DNA of 32,089 nucleotides from Acidovorax sp. (GCA_004210805.1 SDXZ01000041.1:1-32089); one strand, 5' to 3'; counted from the first letter of the stretch, positions 1 to 7,848 are shown. The notes: generated by a model from the sequence alone, not told the origin. Program-made: numbers and translations.

Positions 1-38
1 GGGCGCTGCCTGGCTGGATGGGTGGGGCGGTGGGCCGG

Positions 39-839
39 TCAGTGCCTGCGCCGCTGCAACGCGCGCAGGCCCAGCGTGGCCGCGCCCAGCGACAGCAGCA
101 CCAGCATCCATTCGCTGAGGGTCGGCACCGGCGTGGCGGCGGGCGGTGCGCTGCAGGTGGCGTGCCAGGGGCTGGTGCCGGTGGCCGCATCCCAGGCGGC
201 GCTCGGCGTGGGCGTGAGCTGATTCGGGCAGAGTGCGGACGCGCCAGGCACGAGCGCGGCGGGCGGTGCAGGCACGGGGCCGGCGAGCTGGTTGTTTTCC
301 ACCCGCAGTTGCTCCACTGTGGCGGGCAGGGCGGGGATCGCGCCGGTGAACTGGTTGTTGTAGGCGTGGTAGCGGAAAAAGTGCATCAGGCCTGCCGGGC
401 TGGGCAACGGGCCCTGCAAGCTGTTGTTGGAGACATCGAGCGAGCGCAGTTCAGGCAGGGCCGAAATCGAGGGCAGTCGTCCCGAAAGGTGGTTGCCGCT
501 CAAATTGATGGTGCGCAGTCCGGGCAGGGCAGACCAGTCGGGCAACACGGTGCCCGGCGTATCGGTGAGGTTGTTGCTTTGCACGCTCAGTGCCGTGACG
601 GTGGTCTCGGCACCGTCGCAGGTCACGCCGATCCAGCTGCACTCGGTGCCCGGCGCCCCCAGCCAGTTGTTGCTGAAAGTCCAGGCCGAGCCCTGGGTGT
701 GGTGGTAGAAATCGATGAGAAATTGCCGCTGGCTTGCGGGAACGGCAGCCGACGCCGGGGCCGCAGCACAGGCGGCCAGGGTCACGGCGAGCGCTGCGCC
801 TGTGCGGCGCGCGAGGGAACAACGGGGGAACTGGTTCAT
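39..839 (-). CDS. Secreted leucine-rich-repeat protein with IPTL-CTERM-like sorting tail
   Basis: A 266-residue exported protein. The chosen ATG gives an N-terminal signal peptide (basic MNQFPRCSLARRTG, then an Ala/Leu-rich core ending near ASAAVPA); a longer open frame upstream has no such start. After it comes a cap resembling the N-terminal cap of plant-type LRR proteins (about residues 35-75, with WLGAPG and CSWIGVTCDG). Next are about four to five LRR units (residues 80-190) with LxxLxLSxNxLxGxLP spacing, for example INLSGNHLSGRLP and LDVSNNSLQGPLP. The C-terminus has VPTLSEW, a hydrophobic segment and a final RRRH cluster, the arrangement of the IPTL-CTERM tails that are thought to be processed by a dedicated exosortase. 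No exosortase is visible here. A surface or extracellular binding role is inferred. It is transcribed divergently from a LuxR-type regulator that could control it. Confidence 0.85.
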   Translation of the reverse strand: MNQFPRCSLARRTGAALAVTLAACAAAPASAAVPASQRQFLIDFYHHTQGSAWTFSNNWLGAPGTECSWIGVTCDGAETTVTALSVQSNNLTDTPGTVLPDWSALPGLRTINLSGNHLSGRLPSISALPELRSLDVSNNSLQGPLPSPAGLMHFFRYHAYNNQFTGAIPALPATVEQLRVENNQLAGPVPAPPAALVPGASALCPNQLTPTPSAAWDAATGTSPWHATCSAPPAATPVPTLSEWMLVLLSLGAATLGLRALQRRRH

Positions 840-1139
840 GGGGGGTAAGGGGTGTGGAGAGACAAAGGAGCGTGTGTCCGCATTTCGCGCAGGCGGCGCG
901 GTAGCCGAAATGTAGGAAGGGGTGGGGCCGCTGCCTATCCGCCACCTGAAGGAGCAGGCCAGCGAAATGACCACGTGCGGGGCACCCGCCCAACCCCGGT
1001 CAGTGCAGCCCACGCGCCGGCTTGTCGCAGTGGCGCCACACCCGTCATTCGCCTGAACGATGTGGCTTCCTGCCCTGCTGCGTACGATCCGCCGCTGTGT
1101 TGCCGGCCGTCTTGCGCCAGCGTTGGAAAAGGAACTTTG
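840..1139. other. Divergent intergenic region between LRR gene and LuxR-type regulator
   Basis: This 300-base stretch must hold the promoters for both neighbours. I see no convincing -35/-10 pair, repeat or conserved small gene. It stays open in the frame of the regulator downstream, so part of it could be coding if that gene starts earlier (GTG at 1062). The encoded peptide there is Arg/Pro/Cys-rich and does not look like protein. Confidence 0.4.
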
Positions 1140-2345
1140 TTGCACCCCGCACTGGGCGAACTTCTGGAGTCGATTGCCGACGAGCCCCGCTGGACCGGCG
1201 CCCTGGCGCACTACGCCGCGAGCTTTCGTGCCGACCTGTTGGGCGGAGCGTTCCTGGCCAGCGACCTGGACCAGTTGGCACGGTGGGGCGCGGAGTTTGC
1301 CGCGCACCCTGAGGTGGAGTATTGGCTGCAATCCCCTTCGAGCGACGGCGCTCCCGCCCTGCTGGCCATGGGGGTCACGCCCGAGGCTGCCCAGCGGTAT
1401 GCCACGCACTTTCGGCAGCACGACCCTTTGTGGGATGACGCGATACTGCAGCGCACCCGGGTGGGACCTTCGGGCACGTGGGTGGCCACCGACGCCCCAC
1501 TGCAGGCCCGTCGCAACTTTCGCCGCACAGAAATCTACGGTGACTTCCTGCGCCCGTATGGCATCGGCAGCCGCATGTTTGGCGGGAACCAGGGCGCGTC
1601 CCATCCGGTGGGCAACCTGTTCATGTCCGTGTACCGCCAAGGGGACGACGAGGGGTTCACGGCGCAAGAAATTGCGCGGTTTCGCGCCGAATTCGGCAGC
1701 GTTCAAAAGGCGGCTTTTCTGCACCGTGAAATGGTTGCGCTGCGAACCCGCGCCAGGGGCATTGAGTCGCTGATGGAGCAGTTGCCGGTGGGGCTGCTGT
1801 TCTTCGACACGGGCGGCCGGCTGCTGCATGCCAACGCGCGTGCGCGGAGCCTGGGCGAGCGGCCGGGCGGGGCGCTGCTGCGCAGTCTGCTGCGCGGGCC
1901 CGTGTTGGCCACCACGGTCGATGGGGGACTGCGGGCGCTGTTTGCCCAATCCCTGCAGGGCCACAGCGGGTGCCTGGAGTTGCCCGGCAGCGGTGAGGGG
2001 CTGATGCTGGTGGCCTTGCCGCTGGGCGACCTGGCCGCCCTTGGCCTGGAGCACCGCGCAGGCGGCGTGGCATGGGCGGTGATGGAGCGCAGCCTGTGCA
2101 GCAGCGCTGCCGTGGCATTGGCGCGGCAAGCCTACCGCCTGAGCCCGTCCGAAGCCGACCTGCTGGCGGCACTGATGCGGGGCCAGACCCCGCAGGATTT
2201 CGCCGACGCCCGGGGTTCGCGAATATCCACCGTGCGCACGCAGCTGAGCGCGCTGTTGGCCAAGACGCGCACGCAGCGCCAGCAGGAACTGGTGGCGCTG
2301 GTCGCGCGACTGATGCTGCTCGCACCCGGTCAAGCCGGGCCGTAG
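1140..2345 (+). CDS. LuxR-family transcriptional regulator
   Basis: A protein of about 400 residues. The C-terminal 65 residues form a LuxR/GerE-type helix-turn-helix: RLSPSEADLLAALMRGQTPQ, followed by a recognition helix around SRISTVRTQLSALLAKT and a hydrophobic last helix. The N-terminal two thirds are a sensory region I cannot assign to a named ligand. A PAS-like stretch is suggested by GLLFFDTGGRLLHANARAR in the middle. The start is uncertain. The frame is open far upstream, but protein-like composition begins at MHPALGELLESI. I chose TTG 1140, which has AAGGA at 1129-1133 six bases before it; TTG 1137 and GTG 1062 are alternatives. It is divergent from the exported LRR gene, which makes that gene a candidate target. 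No quorum-signal synthase is nearby. Confidence 0.75.
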   Translation: MHPALGELLESIADEPRWTGALAHYAASFRADLLGGAFLASDLDQLARWGAEFAAHPEVEYWLQSPSSDGAPALLAMGVTPEAAQRYATHFRQHDPLWDDAILQRTRVGPSGTWVATDAPLQARRNFRRTEIYGDFLRPYGIGSRMFGGNQGASHPVGNLFMSVYRQGDDEGFTAQEIARFRAEFGSVQKAAFLHREMVALRTRARGIESLMEQLPVGLLFFDTGGRLLHANARARSLGERPGGALLRSLLRGPVLATTVDGGLRALFAQSLQGHSGCLELPGSGEGLMLVALPLGDLAALGLEHRAGGVAWAVMERSLCSSAAVALARQAYRLSPSEADLLAALMRGQTPQDFADARGSRISTVRTQLSALLAKTRTQRQQELVALVARLMLLAPGQAGP

Positions 2346-2548
2346 GCGGCACCCTGGCGCGCGGGAGCCGGCCGCCCACCGGTCGCGCCGTTGGCGCGGC
2401 ATGGCCACGCTGGTTCGGGGGCGCCGGCTACACGGCCGCCATGTTGCACTGCACTGCATAATGCGCGCACGCGGCCCGGCTGGCCTCCAAAGGGCAGGCG
2501 CCCGGGGCCGGGGCCAACGTCATTCCGCCAGACAGGAGACCACCAGCC

Positions 2549-3049
2549 ATGGCCCAGAACGTACTCGCCGTTTACCCCGGAACCTTCGACCCCATCACCC
2601 TGGGCCATGAAGACGTGGTGCGCAGGGCCACCCAGCTGTTCGAACGCGTGATCGTCGCCGTGGCCGCGGGCCACCACAAGAAGACGCTGTTCACGTTGGA
2701 AGAGCGGATCGACATGGTGCGCGATGCCGTCAAGAACTACCCGCAAGTGCAGGTCGAGGCTTTTTCGGGCCTGCTGCGCGACTTTGTGGTGGAGCGCGGC
2801 GGCAAGGCCATGGTGCGTGGCCTGCGCGCCGTCACCGACTTCGACTACGAGTTTCAGCTGGCGGGCATGAACCGCAGCCTGATGCCGCAGGTGGAAACCG
2901 TCTTCCTCACCCCCAGCGACAAGTACCAGTTCATCAGCAGCACCTTTGTCCGCGAGATCGCGGTGCTGGGCGGCGAAGTGACCAAGTTCGTGTCGCCATC
3001 GGTGGAGCAGCGGCTGGCCGACAAGGTGCGGACCCTCACGCCTCCCTGA
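2549..3049 (+). CDS. coaD: Phosphopantetheine adenylyltransferase
   Basis: Transfers AMP from ATP to 4'-phosphopantetheine to make dephospho-CoA, the penultimate step of CoA synthesis, in the cytosol. The 166-residue length is typical. The nucleotidyltransferase T/HxGH motif is present as TLGH in YPGTFDPITLGHEDVV near the N-terminus. The C-terminal ISSTFVREIA signature and the RGLRAVTDFDYE segment are also intact. An AGGAGA ribosome-binding site lies about ten bases before the ATG. It stands alone on this strand, converging with lysR; a copy of the 56-bp dispersed element lies in the convergent gap. In many beta-proteobacteria coaD follows rsmD, but rsmD is not here. The other CoA-pathway genes panB, panC and panD are elsewhere in the window. 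Confidence 0.97.
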   Translation: MAQNVLAVYPGTFDPITLGHEDVVRRATQLFERVIVAVAAGHHKKTLFTLEERIDMVRDAVKNYPQVQVEAFSGLLRDFVVERGGKAMVRGLRAVTDFDYEFQLAGMNRSLMPQVETVFLTPSDKYQFISSTFVREIAVLGGEVTKFVSPSVEQRLADKVRTLTPP

Positions 3050-3065
3050 TTCCAAATTTGGAGTC

Positions 3066-3120
3066 AAATTGGCTGCCAACGCTTGATCTATAAGCGCTAA
3101 TAGCTATCATTTTAGTAGTA
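3066..3120 (-). repeat. 56-bp dispersed element, copy 1 (reverse orientation)
   Basis: Reverse-orientation copy of the element defined at 25229-25284. It keeps TAGCT at 3101-3105 and AAGCGCT at 3092-3098, with exactly the spacing of the other copies. It lies in the convergent gap between coaD and lysR. A short palindrome (TCCAAATTTGGA, 3051-3062) sits beside it, directly after the coaD stop. Confidence 0.8.
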
Positions 3121-3154
3121 TCGGCTTTGGACTCGGTGTCCCTGAGCCCAGCCC

Positions 3155-4102
3155 TCACGGCAGCGCCTCCAGCCTCTGCGCCACATCCGCCGCCTCGGCC
3201 CGCAGCGCCTCCAGCATGGGCGCCACCTCCGGCAAGGGCGGGCGGTACAGCGGCAGCACACACCCCACGCTGAACGGAATCGAAAACGCCAGGCGCCGCA
3301 CCACGAGCCGGCCGTCGGCAGCCGCCGCCGCCAGGGCGGTCAGCGGATTGACGATGGCCAAGCCCAGGCCATGCTCCACCATCGCGCACACGGCCGCGGC
3401 GCTGTGGGTTTCCATGCGCAGGGTGCGCGGCACGGCGGCCTCGGCAAAACGCGCGTCGATCAGGCGGCGGTAAGGGTCGTCGGCCGAGAGGCTCACAAAC
3501 GGCTGGTCCGCAAAATCTGCCAATTGCAGCACCGGGCGGTTTGCGAGCGCGTGGCCGGCGGGCACCACGGCCACTTCGTCCAGCGTCAGCAACACCTCGG
3601 CGCGGGTGCCAGGCGGCGCGGCGGTCTGCTCGCACAGGCCCAGGTCAAAGCGCTGGGCGCTCATCCATTCCTCCAGCAGCGGCGATTCTTGCGGCGTGAC
3701 CGACAGGCGCGCATGCAGCTGCGCCTGCATCAGCCGCGCCGCTGCGCCCGGCAGCAGCGCGTGCGCCAGCGCCGGCAGGCACAGCACCGACAGCTGCACC
3801 GCGTCGGGCCGGCCCAGCGCCACGGCGCGGTCCACCACGCGCTCCAGGCCCTGCCACGAGCGCTGTACTTCGTCCCACAGCGCCAGCGCCCGCGCATTGG
3901 CACGCAACCGGCCTTGGATGCGCTCGAACAGGGCGTAGCCCAGCAACGACTCCAGCCGGGCCAGTTCGCGGCTCACGGTGGGTTGCGAGCTGTGCAGCAG
4001 GTCGGCCGCGCCGGTGGCGCTGCCTGCGGCCATTACGGCGCGGAAGACCTCGATGTGCCGGTGGGTGATGCGGCGAGCGAGTGGAGTGGGTGTGTCGGGC
4101 AT
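3155..4102 (-). CDS. lysR: LysR-type regulator, probable activator of lysA
   Basis: A 315-residue LysR-type regulator. The winged helix-turn-helix is at residues 12-70 (EVFRAVMAAGSATGAADLL, then SSQPTVSRELARLESLLG), and the substrate-binding domain follows (FDLGLCEQ, VVPAGHAL, VEHGLGLAIVNPL). It is divergent from lysA with a 113-base gap, the arrangement of E. coli lysR-lysA, where the regulator activates lysA in response to diaminopimelate and lysine. The same role is inferred here. An upstream ATG at 4147 would add 15 residues, but that would put a perfect operator-like palindrome (4113-4131) inside the gene. I therefore prefer the start at 4102, although neither start has a strong ribosome-binding site. 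Confidence 0.88.
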   Translation of the reverse strand: MPDTPTPLARRITHRHIEVFRAVMAAGSATGAADLLHSSQPTVSRELARLESLLGYALFERIQGRLRANARALALWDEVQRSWQGLERVVDRAVALGRPDAVQLSVLCLPALAHALLPGAAARLMQAQLHARLSVTPQESPLLEEWMSAQRFDLGLCEQTAAPPGTRAEVLLTLDEVAVVPAGHALANRPVLQLADFADQPFVSLSADDPYRRLIDARFAEAAVPRTLRMETHSAAAVCAMVEHGLGLAIVNPLTALAAAAADGRLVVRRLAFSIPFSVGCVLPLYRPPLPEVAPMLEALRAEAADVAQRLEALP

Positions 4103-4112
4103 AGCGTAAGCA

Positions 4113-4131
4113 TATCCATGTTGAATGGATA
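4113..4131. promoter_or_regulatory. Operator-like palindrome between lysR and lysA
   Basis: A perfect 7-base inverted repeat, TATCCAT-N5-ATGGATA, lies 11 bases upstream of the chosen lysR start and 84 bases upstream of lysA. It contains T-N11-A spacing, as expected of LysR-type recognition sites. Position and symmetry suggest it is the shared, autoregulated binding site of LysR. No -10/-35 elements were confirmed. Confidence 0.6.
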
Positions 4132-4215
4132 GCGATGATTTAAGCATTCGACCAAATACACGCGGGGCGGCATCATCCTGGCTTCATCCGTGTAGTCCTG
4201 TCTTCGGAGCTCTCC

Positions 4216-5463
4216 ATGTCCAACCCGTTTTCCCCCGCCCAGCTGTGGTCCCTGGCCGGCCAGTTCGGCACCCCGCTGTGGGTGTATGACGCCGCCACCA
4301 TCCGCCAGCGCATCGCGCAGGTGTCCAATTTCGAGACCGTGCGGTTTGCGCAGAAGGCCTGCTCCAACATCCACATCCTCAAGCTCATGCGCGAAGAGGG
4401 CGTGAAGGTGGACGCTGTCTCGCGCGGCGAGATCCTGCGCGCCCTGGCTGCCGGCTATACCGCAGGCGGAGAGTCGTCCGAGATCGTCTTCACCGCCGAC
4501 CTCTTCGACGCGGCCACGCTCGACTGCGTGGTCGAGCACCGCGTACCGGTCAACGCTGGCTCCATCGACATGCTCCACCAGCTCGGCCAGCGCTCCCCCG
4601 GCCATGCGGTGTGGCTGCGCATCAACCCCGGCTTTGGCCACGGCCATAGCAACAAGACCAACACCGGCGGCGAGCACAGCAAACACGGCATCTGGCACAC
4701 CGACCTGCCGGCGGCGCTGGCGGCGATCGCCCAGCACGGCCTGAAGCTCGTGGGCCTGCACATGCACATCGGCTCGGGCGTGGACTACAGCCACCTGGCC
4801 GAAGTCTGCGGCGCCATGGTGGGCCTGGTGCGCACCACCCACGCGGCAGGGCACGATCTGCACGCCATCTCGGCGGGCGGTGGCCTGTCCATCCCCTACC
4901 GCAGCGGTGATCCGGTGGTCGACACCCAGCATTACCACGGCCTGTGGGATGCCGCACGCCAGCAGGCCGAAGCGGTGGTGGGCCACAAGCTGGGCCTGGA
5001 GATCGAGCCGGGCCGCTATCTGGTGGCCGAATCCGGCGTGCTGCTGGGCGAGGTGCGCGCCACCAAGAACGCGGGCAACAACCACTTTGTGCTGGTCGAC
5101 ACGGGCTTCAACGAACTCATGCGCCCATCGATGTACGGCAGCTACCACGCCATGAGCGTGCTGCGCCGAGATGGCACCACACCTGGTGCGTCGCAGCCCA
5201 CCGTGGTCGCAGGCCCGCTGTGTGAATCGGGCGACGTGTTCACCCAGGGCGACGGCGGCGTGGTGCTGCCGCGCGACCTGCCCTCCGCGCAGGTGGGCGA
5301 CCTGCTGGTGATCCACGACACGGGCGCGTACGGCGCGAGCATGTCCTCCAACTACAACACCCGCCCGTTGATCGCCGAGGTGCTGGTCGATGGCGGCAAG
5401 GCGCGCCTGATCCGCCGCCGCCAGACGGTGGATGAACTGCTGGCACTCGAAATCGGTCTGTGA
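4216..5463 (+). CDS. lysA: Diaminopimelate decarboxylase
   Basis: PLP enzyme that decarboxylates meso-diaminopimelate to L-lysine, the last step of lysine synthesis. The length of 415 residues is normal. The PLP lysine is K47 in VRFAQKACSNIHILKLMR. Other signatures are HMHIGSGVDY, the glycine-rich phosphate loop SAGGGLSIPYR, EIEPGRYLVAESG, and the catalytic cysteine in GPLCESGDVF. The sequence closely follows my memory of the E. coli enzyme (FAQKACSNIHIL, NPGFGHGHS, GAYGASMSSNYN) rather than the CAVKAN-type LysA that is common elsewhere. With the adjacent divergent lysR, the pair looks like a transferable lysR-lysA unit. It is followed by a 145-base gap and then a tiny membrane gene. Confidence 0.97.
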   Translation: MSNPFSPAQLWSLAGQFGTPLWVYDAATIRQRIAQVSNFETVRFAQKACSNIHILKLMREEGVKVDAVSRGEILRALAAGYTAGGESSEIVFTADLFDAATLDCVVEHRVPVNAGSIDMLHQLGQRSPGHAVWLRINPGFGHGHSNKTNTGGEHSKHGIWHTDLPAALAAIAQHGLKLVGLHMHIGSGVDYSHLAEVCGAMVGLVRTTHAAGHDLHAISAGGGLSIPYRSGDPVVDTQHYHGLWDAARQQAEAVVGHKLGLEIEPGRYLVAESGVLLGEVRATKNAGNNHFVLVDTGFNELMRPSMYGSYHAMSVLRRDGTTPGASQPTVVAGPLCESGDVFTQGDGGVVLPRDLPSAQVGDLLVIHDTGAYGASMSSNYNTRPLIAEVLVDGGKARLIRRRQTVDELLALEIGL

Positions 5464-5608
5464 TTGCCATCAGCTGCGTGGGCTCCGGGCCGACATCCGG
5501 TAGGCACGGGACTACGCGCAGGCGCAGCGCTGGCGCACAGGGCCGCAAAAGGGAGGGCGATAAGGTAACACCACCTACCCACTTCACCCCCTTTTCAAGG
5601 AGATCACT

Positions 5609-5683
5609 ATGCCCATCATTGCCTGGCTGCTCGGCGTACCACTGTCTGTTGTCCTGTTGCTCATGCTGTTCGGCGTGTTCTAA
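5609..5683 (+). CDS. 24-residue hydrophobic membrane peptide
   Basis: A tiny gene reading MPIIAWLLGV, then PLSVVLLLMLFGVF, then TAA. Apart from the start it is a single membrane-spanning helix with one Trp and two Gly residues. Support for translation is unusually good for its size: a textbook AAGGAG at 5597-5602 placed six bases before the ATG, and a strong rho-independent terminator 31 bases after the stop. I recall similar very short hypothetical proteins annotated in other proteobacteria but know no function. A small integral membrane regulator, or the toxin of a type I pair, are both possible; I see no antisense RNA gene to support the latter. Confidence 0.7.
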   Translation: MPIIAWLLGVPLSVVLLLMLFGVF

Positions 5684-5713
5684 GCAAAAGCGACTTCCCT
5701 CCAAGGGGAAACA

Positions 5714-5756
5714 AAAAATGCCGCGGGGCGCCCTCAAGGTGCCCCGCGGCATTTTT
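5714..5756. terminator. Rho-independent terminator after the 24-residue peptide gene
   Basis: A 16-base perfect stem (AAAAATGCCGCGGGGC at 5714-5729 paired with 5741-5756) with an 11-base loop, ending in a run of five T on the plus strand. The flanking A run makes it functional in either direction. It separates the small membrane gene from the FeeM-like gene. Confidence 0.9.
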
Positions 5757-5931
5757 GCGTGTCCAAGGCACCGATGCGACAAAAGCACAACGGATGGCGG
5801 TGCGCCGTTGGCGGCGCGGCGTCCGCCGTTGGTCTGACCGGGCAGGCGTGCCTGACCTCGAGGCTGCGCTTGCGGCTAAGCTGCGCCCACCGCGCAGCCG
5901 GCAACCGGCTTGCAGCACCACGGAGACCACC

Positions 5932-6621
5932 ATGCCGAATGAGGGACACACCATCGCCGAAGTCGCCTACCCCGGCGAATACATGAGCCAGTTTGGCGCA
6001 CTGGAGACCAAGACCTGCAAGATCCGCCTGTCGCGCAAGGGCCAGGGCCTGCTGGCCCGCATGTACGCCAGCCGCGGGTACCACATGCAGGCCACGCTCT
6101 CGCACGAAAGCGACCTGAGTAGCCTGGTGGTGCAGATCGACGGCCAGGCGCAGGGAACGATCTCGATCCGCATGGACGACGGCTACCTGGCCGCTGAAGA
6201 GCATTACCCCGAATTCATCGGCGAGCTGCGCCAGCGCGGTGCGCGCATCTGCGAAATGGGCAAGCTCGCCATGGACCCCGGCGTGCGCTCCAAGCAGGTG
6301 CTCGGGGCGATTTTTCACATTGCGTGGATCGCGGCCTTCAAAGCCCGCCGCGCCACCGATCTGGTCATCGAGGTGAACCCCCGCCACGCACCGTTCTACC
6401 GGCGCATGCTGCGCTTTGATGTGCTGGGGCCCGAGCGCATGTGCGGTCGGGTCGGCGCGCCGGCCGTACTGCTGCACATCTCCGCAGAAAAAGGGCGGGG
6501 CCTCATCGAAAAATTTGGTGGCCAGCCCCGGCTGTCGAGCGAAGAGCGCAGCTTCTATCCCTACTTTTTCCATCCAGACGATGAAGAGGGGCTGATGCGG
6601 CGGTTGTCGGTCGGCGGGTGA
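5932..6621 (+). CDS. FeeM-like N-acyl amino acid synthase / GNAT-fold acyltransferase
   Basis: A 229-residue protein that I place in the FeeM-like N-acyl amino acid synthase group (GNAT fold, using acyl-ACP as donor). This rests on overall pattern: YASRGYHMQAT near the N-terminus, a beta-rich middle with GTISIRMDDGYLAAEEHYPEF, CEMGKLAMDPGVRSKQVL, then VIEVNPRHAPFYRRMLRFDVLG. The last segment is typical of acyltransferases that dock a fatty-acyl donor. The chosen ATG has GGAG ten bases upstream; the open frame extends 59 codons further but is low-complexity Arg-rich. Related proteins are sometimes linked to exosortase and polysaccharide loci, and the window does hold one exosortase-type substrate (39-839). 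No other gene of such a locus is here. The substrate is unknown. Confidence 0.6.
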   Translation: MPNEGHTIAEVAYPGEYMSQFGALETKTCKIRLSRKGQGLLARMYASRGYHMQATLSHESDLSSLVVQIDGQAQGTISIRMDDGYLAAEEHYPEFIGELRQRGARICEMGKLAMDPGVRSKQVLGAIFHIAWIAAFKARRATDLVIEVNPRHAPFYRRMLRFDVLGPERMCGRVGAPAVLLHISAEKGRGLIEKFGGQPRLSSEERSFYPYFFHPDDEEGLMRRLSVGG

Positions 6622-6774
6622 GTGCGCAGTGATTGCGCGATGCATCCACTACCGGATGGACGCGCGGGGAAGGTGCCAGTGGCATGCACGCAGACAAGGC
6701 GCTGGGTGGCCGGTTCGACACGAAAGGCACCGGCCATCGGGAGCCAGCACCGGGCCCGCAGCCCGAGTGGAGCC

Positions 6775-7788
6775 CTAGATCTCGCCCCGGGGCCCGCGCC
6801 CCATGAGCTGCGCAACCGCCTCGGCGGGCTTCAAGCGGCCATCAAGCAGCGCCACGGCCGCCTCGGCAATCGGCATGTCCACGCCCAGGGCATGCGCGCG
6901 CTGCACCACGGTGCGCGCGCTGTACACGCCCTCGGCCACATGGCCCAGTGATTCCACGGCCTGCGCCAGGGTCTGGCCCTGCGCCATCAGCATGCCCACG
7001 CGCCGGTTGCGCGACAGGTCGCCCGTGGCGGTCAGCACCAGGTCGCCCAGGCCCGACAAGCCCATGAAGGTATCGGGCCGCGCGCCCAGCGCCAGGCCCA
7101 GGCGCGTCATTTCGGCCAGGCCGCGGGTGATGAGCGCGGCGCGGGCGTTGAGCCCGAGCGCCAGCCCATCGCACAGGCCCGTGGCAATGGCCAGCACGTT
7201 CTTCACCGCGCCGCCCACCTCCACCCCCACGATGTCCTCGTTGGCATACACGCGCACGCTGGGGCTGTGGAAGGCCGCCACCAGCGACTCGCGCACGGCA
7301 GCGTGGTGGCTTGCGGCGACCAGGGCCGTGGGCTGGCCCAGCGCCACTTCTTGCGCAAAGCTTGGGCCGCTGAATACGCCTGCTATTAAATCAGGAGCTA
7401 CCAGCGCTTGTACTTCATGCGCTAGCAGCCCAAAAGATGCCGAATCGGCACCGGGGGCCACAGCCTCAAAACCCTTGCACAGCCACGCCACGGGCGCTGC
7501 GCAGCCGATGAGAGCCTGCAGCATGCTGCGCAGGGCCGCCATGGGCGTGGCCACGATGACGAGGTCGGCACCCGTCAGCAGCGTGGCAAAAGCGCCGTCT
7601 GCAATCGAGAGGGAACGAGGGAGGGTGATGCCGGGCAGGTAGCGCGCGTTTTGCCCCTGCATGCGCAGGTGCTGCGCCTGGGCCGCGTCGCGCGCCCACA
7701 GCGTCACCGTGTGCCCGGCGGGGTGCTGGGCCGCACTCATAGCGACCGCAGTCCCCCAGGCGCCCGCGCCAAGAACTATGATTTTCAT
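6775..7788 (-). CDS. gpsA: Glycerol-3-phosphate dehydrogenase [NAD(P)+]
   Basis: Reduces dihydroxyacetone phosphate to sn-glycerol-3-phosphate for phospholipid synthesis. The length of 337 residues is typical. The N-terminal Rossmann motif is [10 protein letters not shown] (residues 5-14). CKGFEA and SGPSFAQEV mark the cofactor and substrate region, and [18 protein letters not shown] carries the family's catalytic lysine. It lies 60 bases downstream of secB, as in E. coli (yibN-grxC-secB-gpsA). Two oddities concern a dispersed element. The start codon lies inside one copy (7774-7829). Residues about 118-136, including [16 protein letters not shown], are encoded by a second copy (7381-7436). 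The stretch from KGFEA to SGPSF is about seven residues longer than in E. coli GpsA. Confidence 0.97.
   Translation of the reverse strand: MKIIVLGAGAWGTAVAMSAAQHPAGHTVTLWARDAAQAQHLRMQGQNARYLPGITLPRSLSIADGAFATLLTGADLVIVATPMAALRSMLQALIGCAAPVAWLCKGFEAVAPGADSASFGLLAHEVQALVAPDLIAGVFSGPSFAQEVALGQPTALVAASHHAAVRESLVAAFHSPSVRVYANEDIVGVEVGGAVKNVLAIATGLCDGLALGLNARAALITRGLAEMTRLGLALGARPDTFMGLSGLGDLVLTATGDLSRNRRVGMLMAQGQTLAQAVESLGHVAEGVYSARTVVQRAHALGVDMPIAEAAVALLDGRLKPAEAVAQLMGRGPRGEI
7381..7436 (+). repeat. 56-bp dispersed element, copy 2, inside gpsA
   Basis: Aligns without gaps to the copy at 25229-25284. The blocks TGCTATTA (7381), AGCTA (7396), AGCGCTTG (7403) and GCGCTAG (7419) occur at offsets 0, 15, 22 and 38 in both. 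It is translated as part of GpsA with the frame kept open. Confidence 0.8.
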
Positions 7789-7829
7789 AGCTGTTTGCGC
7801 TTATGTATTAGGCGCTAGAGGCCGATTTG
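7774..7829 (+). repeat. 56-bp dispersed element, copy 3, over the gpsA start
   Basis: Ungapped match to the copy at 25229-25284, with AGCT at offset 15, GCGCTT at offset 23 and GCGCTAG at offset 38. It fills most of the secB-gpsA gap, and its left end supplies the gpsA start codon (7786-7788) and the next codons. Confidence 0.85.
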
Positions 7830-7848
7830 GCCCCAAACGCTGCGCGAT

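Noticed and set aside
840..2459. Extension of the LRR gene frame upstream to about 2459 on the minus strand
   Set aside because: The extension is antisense to the LuxR-type regulator and non-protein-like; the internal ATG gives a proper signal peptide.
3051..3062. TCCAAATTTGGA palindrome as coaD terminator
   Set aside because: The stem is AT-rich and has no loop or T run, so it is too weak to call; it may simply belong to the neighbouring repeat copy.
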